DNA of 21,958 nt, from positions 1 to 21,958 of the forward strand of contig CADCWK010000294.1 of the NCBI GenBank assembly GCA_902806375.1. Reading direction: 5' to 3'. The notes under the pieces were generated by a model. It saw only the letters and a list, made by a program, of their open reading frames with translations. It made no database searches and was not told the DNA's origin. Below, piece by piece: positions 13,657 to 21,056 of the stretch. Origin of the DNA: an uncultured Thermomicrobiales bacterium (GTDB lineage: Bacteria > Chloroflexota > Chloroflexia > Thermomicrobiales > UBA6265). The stretch's first letter is position 1. Every line of letters starts with the position of its first letter. A program made the translations under genes and the position numbers.

Positions 13657-14464
13657 CCTGTATCGGACCCCGGGGCCGTCCTGGACGGACGGTGCGACGC
13701 AGGACGGCGCCGAGTATTCCGCCAACGATCAAGACCACACTGGCCCAGGTCGGGCCGGGCAGCGGACCGACGAAGACGCTGTCGGTCCGGATCGACTCGA
13801 TGATCGCCCGCTCGATCCCGTAGAGGACCATGTAGGCCCAGACGGCGTCGCCCTCCCGCAGCCGCCGGCTGCCGGGCATCCGCAGGACGATGGCACTCAG
13901 CACGACGGCGTTGAACAGGTTGGCGACCGACTCGTAGAGGAACGTCGGGTGGAACGTCGCGCTGTCCGCGTACTCGGACGGACGGCGGGCCGGGTCGATG
14001 GTGACGGCCCAGGGCGCGTCGGTCGGTGTGCCGAAGGCCTCCTGGTTGGCCCAGTTCCCCCAGCGGCCGATCGCCTGTCCCAGCGCGACGCCGGCCAGGA
14101 TCAGGTCGCCCCAGAGCAGGAAGCGCTGCCGGGCGCGGCGACAAAACCAGGCGACGGCCAGCGCCCCGAACAGCACGGCGCCATGGATCGCGATCCCGCC
14201 CTCGCGGATGTTGAGGGCGTCGAGTGGGTCGTCGCGGTACTGGTCCCACGAGACGGCGACGAAGGCGACCCGGGCGCCGACGATGGCGATCGCGACCGTC
14301 CACGGCGCGATGTCGAGGATGAAGTCCCGGTCCAGGCCGCGCCGCCGGACCAGCCACTGGATGAGCAGGATCGCCCCGACGATCCCGGCCAGGATGAACA
14401 GCGCGTACCAGCGGATCGACAGACCGAGGAGATCGAACGCGACCGGGTCACTGAGCGTCGGCAT
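13592..14464 (-). CDS. lgt: Prolipoprotein diacylglyceryl transferase
   Basis: The protein has 290 residues, within the usual 260-300, with about seven membrane helices. It moves diacylglyceryl from phosphatidylglycerol to the lipobox cysteine of prolipoproteins in the membrane. Family motifs are present: GGIAIHGA, the signature GRWGNWANQEAFG, HPTFLYES, and ERAIIESIRTD near the C-terminus. The start at 14464 (MPTLSD) fits the family; a longer frame to 14533 adds 23 unlikely residues. The upstream ribosome-binding site is weak. It could act on the binding-protein lipoprotein at 9407. The C-terminus overlaps the convergent zinc-ribbon gene. It may be co-transcribed with the acyltransferase and Fic genes after a 144-base gap. 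Confidence 0.93.
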   Translation of the reverse strand: MPTLSDPVAFDLLGLSIRWYALFILAGIVGAILLIQWLVRRRGLDRDFILDIAPWTVAIAIVGARVAFVAVSWDQYRDDPLDALNIREGGIAIHGAVLFGALAVAWFCRRARQRFLLWGDLILAGVALGQAIGRWGNWANQEAFGTPTDAPWAVTIDPARRPSEYADSATFHPTFLYESVANLFNAVVLSAIVLRMPGSRRLREGDAVWAYMVLYGIERAIIESIRTDSVFVGPLPGPTWASVVLIVGGILGAVLRRTVRPGRPRGPIQVTDGERAPDENGSVSKSIVGR

Positions 14465-14608
14465 GCGGGGCGGTCTCGTTCCTGTCGCGGGCCGGAGCGT
14501 CGTTGCCCGGCGGATCGCCAGGCGGGCGGTCACCCGGTGAGTCGCCGTCGGTGGTCACGATAGCGCACCCGGAAAGCCGACCCGGCCCGGATCGGCTCGG
14601 CGTGCGCG

Positions 14609-15616
14609 TTACAGGCGCAGCCAGCCGACGCCGCCGCGCCAGTGCCGGCCAGCGCGGATGTGGCCGATGACGGCCCGCTCCAGCGTCGTGCGCTGCGGGT
14701 AGGCGTCGAGCGGGAGGTCCGGGTCGATCCCGAAGAGGAACCGGAGGGTGCCGGCGTTGTCGGCTGGCAACTCGTTGATGGGCTGGAAGCGGCGCTGGAA
14801 CCGGACGATGTTCGAGGCCTCCGGCAGGTATTCCGCCAGTTGCGGGTCCAGCAACCACGAATGGCAGATGCCCACCTCGTAGCGGTCCTCCGGGAAGTGC
14901 TGGGCGAAGAACGGGACGGCCTGAGCGAACGACGCGTCGCACGCCTCGGCCGAGAATGGTCCGGAGTAGCCGGGGATGTGGACACTGAGCGCCGGGGCAT
15001 CCGGCCCGACCGGAGCCCCGCCGTCCAGCATGCGCTGCCCGGTCGTGTCGCCGAGCCGGACAAGTTCGAACTGGAGCCGGCCGAGCTGGTAGATGGCGCC
15101 GGTGAAGTGGAGCGTGACCCAGACCGGGTCGTCGAACCCGCTCTCCCCGTGCCGCTTCCGGTGGACGGCCATCTGGCGCCCGAGGTCGGCCAGCGTCGCC
15201 CACGAGATGTCGTCGGGGATGCGGCGCTCCGCGTGGTACGCCCGGACGTGCGGCAGCGCAGCGACGAACACATAGACCCAGAACCACCGCCGGAGCGGTC
15301 CGAACGATTCGGGCAGCGGCGGGATCCGCTCCCAGTCGGCGACGACACCCATCCGGCGGACGACGTTCTCCACCGACCGTCCCAGCAGCCACCAGGCGTC
15401 CGGGTCGCCGTCGGGCGTCGGCCGGAGCGCCAGCAGCGTGTCGATGTCCTCATGGGCGACCGACAGTCGCAGCAACGTCTCGACCAGGTCGCTCCCGGCC
15501 GGCAGCACGACCGGGCGGGACGGTTCGCCCAGGGCGTCGAGCCGCTCGACCCAGGACCGGACGTCGTCGCCCCCGCCGAGCCGCTCAATCAGTCGATCAG
15601 TCCCCATCCCGGCCAT
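14609..15616 (-). CDS. Acyltransferase with GNAT-like C-terminal domain
   Basis: The protein has 335 residues, soluble. It matches what I remember of 'acyltransferase domain-containing proteins' with an N-acyltransferase N-terminal domain and a GNAT-like C-terminal domain: WWLLGRSVENVVRRMG, then LHFTGAIYQLGRLQFELV, LSVHIPGYSGPFSAEACDAS, ICHSWLLDPQLAEYLPEAS and FLFGIDPDL. The substrate is unknown. It overlaps the end of the Fic gene by 20 bases, so the two are probably one transcript. GGAG lies about 10 bases before ATG 15616; ATG 15607 is an alternative. Confidence 0.65.
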   Translation of the reverse strand: MAGMGTDRLIERLGGGDDVRSWVERLDALGEPSRPVVLPAGSDLVETLLRLSVAHEDIDTLLALRPTPDGDPDAWWLLGRSVENVVRRMGVVADWERIPPLPESFGPLRRWFWVYVFVAALPHVRAYHAERRIPDDISWATLADLGRQMAVHRKRHGESGFDDPVWVTLHFTGAIYQLGRLQFELVRLGDTTGQRMLDGGAPVGPDAPALSVHIPGYSGPFSAEACDASFAQAVPFFAQHFPEDRYEVGICHSWLLDPQLAEYLPEASNIVRFQRRFQPINELPADNAGTLRFLFGIDPDLPLDAYPQRTTLERAVIGHIRAGRHWRGGVGWLRL

Positions 15617-16760
15617 CGATGATCTCCATGATTGGTCGCGCGACGTAGAGTCGGCGCCGCGATCCGGACGGGATCTGGGTCAGCAGGCCGGCCGCCTCCA
15701 GCTCGAATAGGGCCGCTCGGCTGGTCGGGTCCGAGATGCCAAGCTCTCGGCTGGCCCGAGCGACGGTCATATAGGGATTGGAGAGCAACGGATCAATGAG
15801 TGCCACCAGCCTGGGATGTCGATGGAGACGGGATCGCCACGCCTCACGGAGGTCCACCAGCTGGATCGTCTGGTCGAGCGCTCGCCGACCAGTGACTGAC
15901 ACACCCTCGAGAAAGTAGAGCACCCAGTTCGCCCAGTCCCCATGCGTCCGTATGCGCTGAAGACTCTCGTAGTAGCCCTCCCGATTGGCTTCGATGAACT
16001 CGGAGAGGTAGAGCAGTGGCTGCGAGGGCCGACCCCGCTCGATCAGGAACAGGGTAACGAAGAAACGCCCAATCCGCCCGTTGCCATCGTTGAACGGATG
16101 GATCGCCTCGAACTGCTCGTGCATGAGGGCGCAACGAACCAGGTCCGGCATCGGAGACGGCTCGTTGACGAATCGCTCCCAGGCGGTGAGGCACTCCATG
16201 AGCCGCTCCGGTGGGGGGGGAACATAGCGGACGGTCTTCGGCGTGCTGCCCGGGTTCCCGATCCAGTTCTGCGTCGTCCGGAAACGACCAGGGGAAGCAT
16301 TGCTGCCGCGCTCGCCGGGGATCTCGGCCATGAGAATCTCGTGAAGCTCAAGGATCAGATTCAGGCTGAGGACAGGTCGACGAGCCAGAGCCGCGAGACC
16401 ATAATCCATCGCCGCGACATAGTTCCGCACCTCGGTGGCATCGGCATCCTGCGGCTCCGCCGTTTCTGGACCTCGATCCTCCCGGAGCACCTCATCCAGG
16501 GTGGTTCGCGTCCCTTCGATGCGTGACGACAACACCGCCTCGCGCTGAATGTATGGACGAATGAGCAGTTCCGGGGCGGGCAACAGACGCCCAATGCCGG
16601 ATAACTCGCCGACGACGGCATCAGCCCGTGAGAGCGCGACCGTCAAGTCTGGGTTCCACTCGAACTGCGGCGGGAGCGATGACGGCAGAAACGCGTCGTT
16701 TCCGTCCAGACCCCGGATAATCTGTCCCGCTTGGGGACTGCCATAGTCTTGGCGATTCAT
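15597..16760 (-). CDS. Fic family protein (AMPylation-type)
   Basis: The protein has 387 residues. The core motif HPFNDGNGRIGR (about 220-231) is a full match to HPFx(D/E)GNGRxxR; Fic enzymes usually transfer AMP from ATP to a target hydroxyl. The N-terminal inhibitory motif SSRIEG (about 76-81) matches the [S/T]xxxE[G/N] helix of self-inhibited Fic proteins. The C-terminus has a winged helix (MTVARASRELGISDPTSRAA, then LEAAGLL), as in many chromosomal Fic proteins of this length. GAGG lies 8 bases before ATG 16760. No separate antitoxin gene is adjacent, consistent with a built-in inhibitor. It overlaps the acyltransferase gene. The target is unknown. Confidence 0.92.
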   Translation of the reverse strand: MNRQDYGSPQAGQIIRGLDGNDAFLPSSLPPQFEWNPDLTVALSRADAVVGELSGIGRLLPAPELLIRPYIQREAVLSSRIEGTRTTLDEVLREDRGPETAEPQDADATEVRNYVAAMDYGLAALARRPVLSLNLILELHEILMAEIPGERGSNASPGRFRTTQNWIGNPGSTPKTVRYVPPPPERLMECLTAWERFVNEPSPMPDLVRCALMHEQFEAIHPFNDGNGRIGRFFVTLFLIERGRPSQPLLYLSEFIEANREGYYESLQRIRTHGDWANWVLYFLEGVSVTGRRALDQTIQLVDLREAWRSRLHRHPRLVALIDPLLSNPYMTVARASRELGISDPTSRAALFELEAAGLLTQIPSGSRRRLYVARPIMEIIDGRDGD

Positions 16761-16853
16761 CGGGTTGCCTCAGTAAGGCGGTCCACCAGCGTCCTCCCTG
16801 AACGGGGCACTCGTCCCATCGAAAGAATAACCGTAATCGCTTTCGAATGAGAC

Positions 16854-16884
16854 GAGGCTATCGAAAAAACCTTTCGATAGCCTC
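16854..16884 (-). terminator. Hairpin terminator after the trans-sulfuration gene
   Basis: A perfect 13-bp stem (16854-16866 with 16872-16884) with a 5-base loop begins 42 bases past the metB stop. On the reverse strand the loop side carries a run of six T, but the run is within the hairpin rather than after it. Confidence 0.6.
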
Positions 16885-16926
16885 ACGTGCTGGAGCTATT
16901 GCGCCGACCTTCGGTCGAGTCTCTAG

Positions 16927-18060
16927 CTACCCGATCGCCTGCTCCAGGTCGCCGAGCAGGTCGTCGATGTGCTCGATCCCGACCGAGAGCCGGACGAGGC
17001 CGGGCTCGACCTCGGCGCCCGTCCCGACGACGGAGGCGTGGGTCATGGCGGCCGGGACCTCGATCAGCGACTCGATGCCGCCCAGGCTCTCGGCCAGCCC
17101 GAAGATTTTGGTCCGCTCGACGATCCGGACGGCGTTGTCGACGCCGCCGCGGGCGGTGAACGAGACCATCCCCGAGAACCCGCTCATCTGCCGGGCGGCG
17201 ATGTCATGCCCAACGTGGTCGGGCAGACCGGGGTAGAAGACGCGCTCGACGCCGTCGTGCTCGGCGAGGAAGTCGGCGATGGCGCGGGCGTTGGCGCTGT
17301 GGCGGTCCATCCGGACGGCCAGGGTCTTGATCCCGCGCAGCGTCAGCCAGCAGTCCATCGGGCCCGAGATCGCGCCGGCCGCGTTCTGGTGGAACTTCAG
17401 CGTCTGGAATGTGGCCGCGTCGTTGCCGATGATCGCCCCGCCGACGACGTCGGAGTGGCCGCCGAGGTACTTGGTCGTGCTGTGGAGGACGAAGTCGGCA
17501 CCATGGACGAGCGGCTGCTGCAGGTACGGCGAGGCGAAGGTGTTGTCGACGACCAGCTTCGCGGCGTGGCCGTCGACGACCGACGCCAGACCGGCGATGT
17601 CGACGATCTTGAGGTAGGGGTTGGTCGGCGTCTCGGCCCAGACCAGCCGCGTCTCCGGCCGCATCGCCGCCTTCACCGCGTCGAGGTCGGCCATGTTGAC
17701 CAGGCTGAAGGCGATCCCGTAGTTGACCATGACCTGGGCGGCCAGCCGGTAGGTGCCGCCGTAGGCATCGTCCGAGAGCAGGATGTGGTCACCGGGGCGG
17801 AGGGTGTACTGCATCAGGTTCTGGGTCGCGGCGAGGCCGGAGGCGTAGGACAGCGCCCAGGCGCCGGCCTCGAGTTCGGCCAGCACGACCTGCAGCGCGG
17901 TCCGGGTCGGGTTGTCAGTCCGGGAGTACTCGTAGCCCTTGTGCCGCCCGACGCCGTCCTGCACGTAGGTGCTCGTCTGGTAGATCGGCGGGATCACGGC
18001 TCCGGTCGACGCGTCCGGGTCCTGTCCAGCGTGGATGGCGTTGGTCTCGAACTTCGGCAT
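16927..18060 (-). CDS. metB: Cystathionine gamma-synthase / gamma-lyase family PLP enzyme
   Basis: The protein has 377 residues, the standard length. The Cys/Met metabolism PLP enzymes make or break cystathionine, using O-acyl-homoserine or cystathionine. Motifs: TNAIHAGQDPD at the start, YSRTDNPTR, SYASGLAA, ETPTNP, VVDNTFASPY, and the PLP lysine in HSTTKYLGGHSD. A gamma-synthase (metB) and a gamma-lyase are hard to separate on sequence alone, so the symbol is provisional. GGAG lies 10 bases before ATG 18060. The upstream region has several possible stem-loops. It is divergent from the MFS exporter at 18429. Confidence 0.88.
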   Translation of the reverse strand: MPKFETNAIHAGQDPDASTGAVIPPIYQTSTYVQDGVGRHKGYEYSRTDNPTRTALQVVLAELEAGAWALSYASGLAATQNLMQYTLRPGDHILLSDDAYGGTYRLAAQVMVNYGIAFSLVNMADLDAVKAAMRPETRLVWAETPTNPYLKIVDIAGLASVVDGHAAKLVVDNTFASPYLQQPLVHGADFVLHSTTKYLGGHSDVVGGAIIGNDAATFQTLKFHQNAAGAISGPMDCWLTLRGIKTLAVRMDRHSANARAIADFLAEHDGVERVFYPGLPDHVGHDIAARQMSGFSGMVSFTARGGVDNAVRIVERTKIFGLAESLGGIESLIEVPAAMTHASVVGTGAEVEPGLVRLSVGIEHIDDLLGDLEQAIG

Positions 18061-18428
18061 GGACTCAGTACTCCATCATTGTCACGATCAATAACCCGGC
18101 TGCCGCAAAGAGTACCCTGCCCGCCGACGGGGCGGTTCCAGTGGGCTGGCCGGTGCCAGGGATCGGTGTCTGGCTTCACTATCCCCCTGATCAGGTCCGG
18201 AAGAGCGCGGAATCTCCACCGGTCGCCCGTACTGGAGGTTATGTAGCCCATGTCGCCGCCGAGCAGGCCCGGACCTGGTATCGCAGCGTGCCGACACTGG
18301 CTACGATAGACCCGGCAAACCCAGCCAGCGTGTCAGCGTGCCGTACAGATGACGGCCCGCTTGGAGATGCGGCTGAATGAGTGCTGCGGTCACCGTCGTC
18401 TCCTCACCCTGGCTGGGGTGGAACTACG
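18061..18428. other. Divergent region with structured leader of the metB-type gene
   Basis: The 368 bases between divergent genes hold no gene. On the metB side are CTGGC/GCCAG (18146-18150 and 18155-18159), a longer pairing of CAGGGAT near 18157-18163 with ATCCCCCTG at 18181-18189, and a GC hairpin near 18121-18135. I compared this by eye with the SAM-I riboswitch core and found no match. On the MFS side CAGCGTGCCG occurs twice, near 18284 and 18331. Confidence 0.3.
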
Positions 18429-19700
18429 ATGCTCATGCGATCCCCACAGTCCATTCCCGGTCTCTGGCGCCACCCGGATTTTCTTCGGCTCTGGGCGGCG
18501 CAGACGGCGTCGTTCGTCGGGTCCCAGATCACGCTGCTGGCGATCCCGGTCCTCGCCGTCGTCACGCTCGAAGCGTCTGCCTTGCAGATGGGTGTGCTGG
18601 CCGCGACCGGCGTCCTGCCGACGCCGCTCGTCGGTCTGCTCGCCGGCGTCTGGACCGATCGCCTCCCCCGCCGCGCGATCCTGATCACCTCGGATATCGG
18701 ACGCGCGGCACTGCTGGCGACCATCCCGGTCATGGCCGTCCTGGACCTGCTCTCCTTCACCTACCTCTGTATCGTGAGCCTGTTGGTCGGTACCCTCGGA
18801 ACGTTCTTCGAGATCGCCCACCCCTCGCTCCTGCCGACCCTGGTCCACCGGGACCAACTCGTCGATGGCAACAGCAAACTGGAGATCAGCCGGTCGGGCT
18901 CACTGATCGTCGGACCGGGTCTGGCCGGCGCGCTGATCCATCTGCTGACAGCTCCGGTCGCGATCGTGCTCGACGCATGCACATACCTGATCTCCGCCGG
19001 GCTGCTCGCCCGGATCCGCACCGGAGAAGATCGGGCCAGGCCGATCCGGGCAACGCGCGGCGCCTGGGCCGAGGCACGCGAGGGACTGGCCCTGGTCCGC
19101 CATAATCGGCTCCTGGCCAGCATGGCGATGTCGCTCGCCGTGTTCAATCTCTTCTCCAGCATGATCAATGCGCTCCTGGTCCTCTACGCGGTACGTCAAC
19201 TTGGTCTCAGTCCCGCCGAACTCGGTCTGGTCTTCGCGGCCGGGAGTGCCGGCTTCCCGGTCGGAGCGGCGGCGGCGGGCTGGGTCGCCCGGCGGATCGG
19301 GGTCGGTTGGGCCATCATCCTGGGCGCGATCGTCAGCGATCTGGCCCTGCTGCTCATCCCTCTGGCGGGAGCGATCCCCGGTGGTGCTCTCTCCCTCCTG
19401 ATCGCCTCGCGGGTGATCGCGACCCTCGGTGGGCCGATCACGGCCATCAATCAGCTCAGCCTGCGTCAGGCCATCACGCCTCCGCATCTCCTTGGCAGGA
19501 CCAACGCGACGATGCTGGTGCTTGCCCTCGCCCTGGCACCCATTGGGGGCCTCGTGGCCGGTCTCACGGCCGATGTCTTCGGCATAGGACTGACGATGGT
19601 CGTCGCCGCTATCGGCGTTCAGGCCGGCTTCGTGGTCCTGCTGGTCTCACCGATAGGGACGATCAGGACCCTGCCCGGCAGCCCGGCCTCTCTGAGTTAG
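18429..19700 (+). CDS. MFS exporter
   Basis: The protein has 423 residues with about 12 membrane helices. The entry HPDFLRLWAAQTASFVGSQI and the loop GVWTDRLPRRAIL are the marks of the EntS/MFS_3-like efflux group, which pumps small molecules such as macrolides or siderophores out of the cell. GRTNATMLVLALALAPIGG in the C-terminal half is also typical. GGGTGG lies 7 bases before ATG 18429; a longer frame from 18381 begins in non-homologous sequence. The substrate is unknown. The ANT(6)-like gene follows at a distance of 181 bases. Confidence 0.85.
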   Translation: MLMRSPQSIPGLWRHPDFLRLWAAQTASFVGSQITLLAIPVLAVVTLEASALQMGVLAATGVLPTPLVGLLAGVWTDRLPRRAILITSDIGRAALLATIPVMAVLDLLSFTYLCIVSLLVGTLGTFFEIAHPSLLPTLVHRDQLVDGNSKLEISRSGSLIVGPGLAGALIHLLTAPVAIVLDACTYLISAGLLARIRTGEDRARPIRATRGAWAEAREGLALVRHNRLLASMAMSLAVFNLFSSMINALLVLYAVRQLGLSPAELGLVFAAGSAGFPVGAAAAGWVARRIGVGWAIILGAIVSDLALLLIPLAGAIPGGALSLLIASRVIATLGGPITAINQLSLRQAITPPHLLGRTNATMLVLALALAPIGGLVAGLTADVFGIGLTMVVAAIGVQAGFVVLLVSPIGTIRTLPGSPASLS

Positions 19701-19881
19701 CAGGCCTGGACTCAGGCGTCGGACATCCGCCCACTGCGGCACAGGACCACACCCATCCTCTGACCTACCTCGTTTGGTCATGGACCCCGCGATATGCTCC
19801 TCCCGGGAACACCTCCGCATGCAAGCCAGGGGAATCCCATGGACCGGCGACAGCGACACTCAGGAGGAGAGCAAGTCACCG

Positions 19882-20796
19882 ATGCACGCTGTCCCTGACG
19901 TCGATGGAACGATCCGTCGCCTGCTCCACTGGGCCGGCGACCGGGACGAGATCCGGGCCATGCTCCTGACGAGTACCCGCGCCGTCCCGGACGCCCCGGT
20001 CGACGCCCTGTCCGACTACGACGTGATCCTGTCGGTGCGGGACATCGGGCCGTTCGCCGCCGACCGGCGCTGGGTCGAGACCTTCGGCGAGGTGCTGGTT
20101 GCCTACTGGGACGCGACGTACCCCGACGAGACACACGGACTTCTGGTCATCGGCAACGTCGTGCAGTACGCCGACGGACTGAAGATCGACTTCAGCGTCT
20201 GGCCGGACGCGATGCTGCCCGCGATCGCTGCGGCCGGGACCCTGCCGCCCGAACTCGATGCCGGCTACCGCGTCCTGCTCGACAAGGATGGCGGGACGGC
20301 CCGTCTCGCCCCGCCGACCTTCGCCGCCTACCGGCCGGTGCGCCCCGACGAGGCGACGTTCCAGGTGGCGGTCAACGACTTCTTCACGGACGTCCCCTAC
20401 GTCGCGAAGTGCCTGCTGCGGGGCGACCTATTCCCGGCGAAGTGGGCGCTCGACCACGACATGAAGCACGTCTACCTGCTGCCGATGCTCGAATGGTGGA
20501 TCGGCTGCGCGGAGGGGTGGTCGAAGCCGGTCGGGGCGCTCGGCAAGGGGCTGCGACGACGGCTCCCGGCCGACCTCTGGCGGGAAATCGAGTCGTCCTA
20601 CGCGGACGGCGGGATGGATCAAAACGTCGACGCGCTGTTCCAGACGGTCGCGCTGTACCGGCGGGTCGCGACGGAGGTGGCGGATCGACTGGGGTACGCC
20701 TATCCGATCGCGCTGGACGAGCGCGTGACGGCGTTCACCCAGCGGATGCTCGACGTAGGGAAACGATCGTCTGGGGCCAGAGACGAACCGACTTGA
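19882..20796 (+). CDS. ANT(6)-like aminoglycoside nucleotidyltransferase
   Basis: The protein has 304 residues, near the usual 285-300. ANT(6) enzymes adenylate streptomycin at position 6 and belong to the Pol-beta nucleotidyltransferase fold. The metal-binding pattern DALSDYDVIL (residues 41-50, Asp45 and Asp47) and the third acidic residue in IDFSVW (about 102) are present. The family's LEGSR motif is replaced by LLTSTR. The C-terminal helical part, AKCLLRGDLFPAKWALDHD and LLPMLEWWIG, matches AadK/AadE-type enzymes. AGGAGG lies 14 bases before ATG 19882, a long spacing. Whether it acts on streptomycin is not shown. A 9-bp hairpin overlaps the stop codon. Confidence 0.75.
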   Translation: MHAVPDVDGTIRRLLHWAGDRDEIRAMLLTSTRAVPDAPVDALSDYDVILSVRDIGPFAADRRWVETFGEVLVAYWDATYPDETHGLLVIGNVVQYADGLKIDFSVWPDAMLPAIAAAGTLPPELDAGYRVLLDKDGGTARLAPPTFAAYRPVRPDEATFQVAVNDFFTDVPYVAKCLLRGDLFPAKWALDHDMKHVYLLPMLEWWIGCAEGWSKPVGALGKGLRRRLPADLWREIESSYADGGMDQNVDALFQTVALYRRVATEVADRLGYAYPIALDERVTAFTQRMLDVGKRSSGARDEPT

Positions 20797-20805
20797 CCCC
20801 AGACG
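20768..20805 (+). terminator. Hairpin overlapping the stop codon of the ANT(6)-like gene
   Basis: CGTCTGGGG (20768-20776) and CCCCAGACG (20797-20805) are perfect complements with a 20-base loop; the TGA stop is at 20794-20796, just before the right arm. The long loop makes it weaker than the other hairpins. Confidence 0.4.
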
Positions 20806-20852
20806 GCCAGTTATCGTCCTGAGCGACGGTGGCTGCTGCAGTGGCCGGTCAG

Positions 20853-21010
20853 GTAGGGGCGATCCCTTGTGGTCGCCCGCGCCATCAGGCGCCACGCCGT
20901 TCGCAGCCACCCATGTCCCACCGAACCGGATTGCACCCGGACCGCTGATTACCGCCCTGCAGGGCGATGGCGGTCGCGGCGGCCGGGCGACCACAAGGGA
21001 TCGCCCCTAC
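20853..21010. mobile_element. MITE-like element with perfect 27-bp terminal inverted repeats
   Basis: The 27 bases at 20853-20879 (beginning GTAGGGGCGATCCCTTGTGG) are exactly inverted at 20984-21010, enclosing 104 bases with no coding capacity. Each arm is itself an imperfect palindrome (GGGCGA near its start, TCGCCC near its end), so each can fold alone. I recall very similar GTAGGGGCGA repeats scattered in Chloroflexota genomes. This fits a non-autonomous transposon or a REP/BIME-like repeat. No target duplication is visible. It lies between convergent genes. Confidence 0.75.
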
Positions 21011-21056
21011 GAACGATTGCCGCTCCGTCGACTGGGTAGCTCTCCCCCTGACAAGG

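Noticed and set aside
14448..15588. Two long frames on the reverse strand (14448-15392 and 14530-15588) overlapping the acyltransferase gene
   Set aside because: Arg/Ser/Pro-rich shadows in alternative frames; the frame 14609-15616 has natural composition and family motifs.
18061..18240. SAM-I riboswitch upstream of the metB-type gene
   Set aside because: The conserved SAM-I core could not be found on the reverse strand by eye.
16969..18246. A 425-codon open frame on the + strand opposite the metB-type gene
   Set aside because: Antisense shadow with biased composition; the reverse strand carries all PLP-enzyme motifs.
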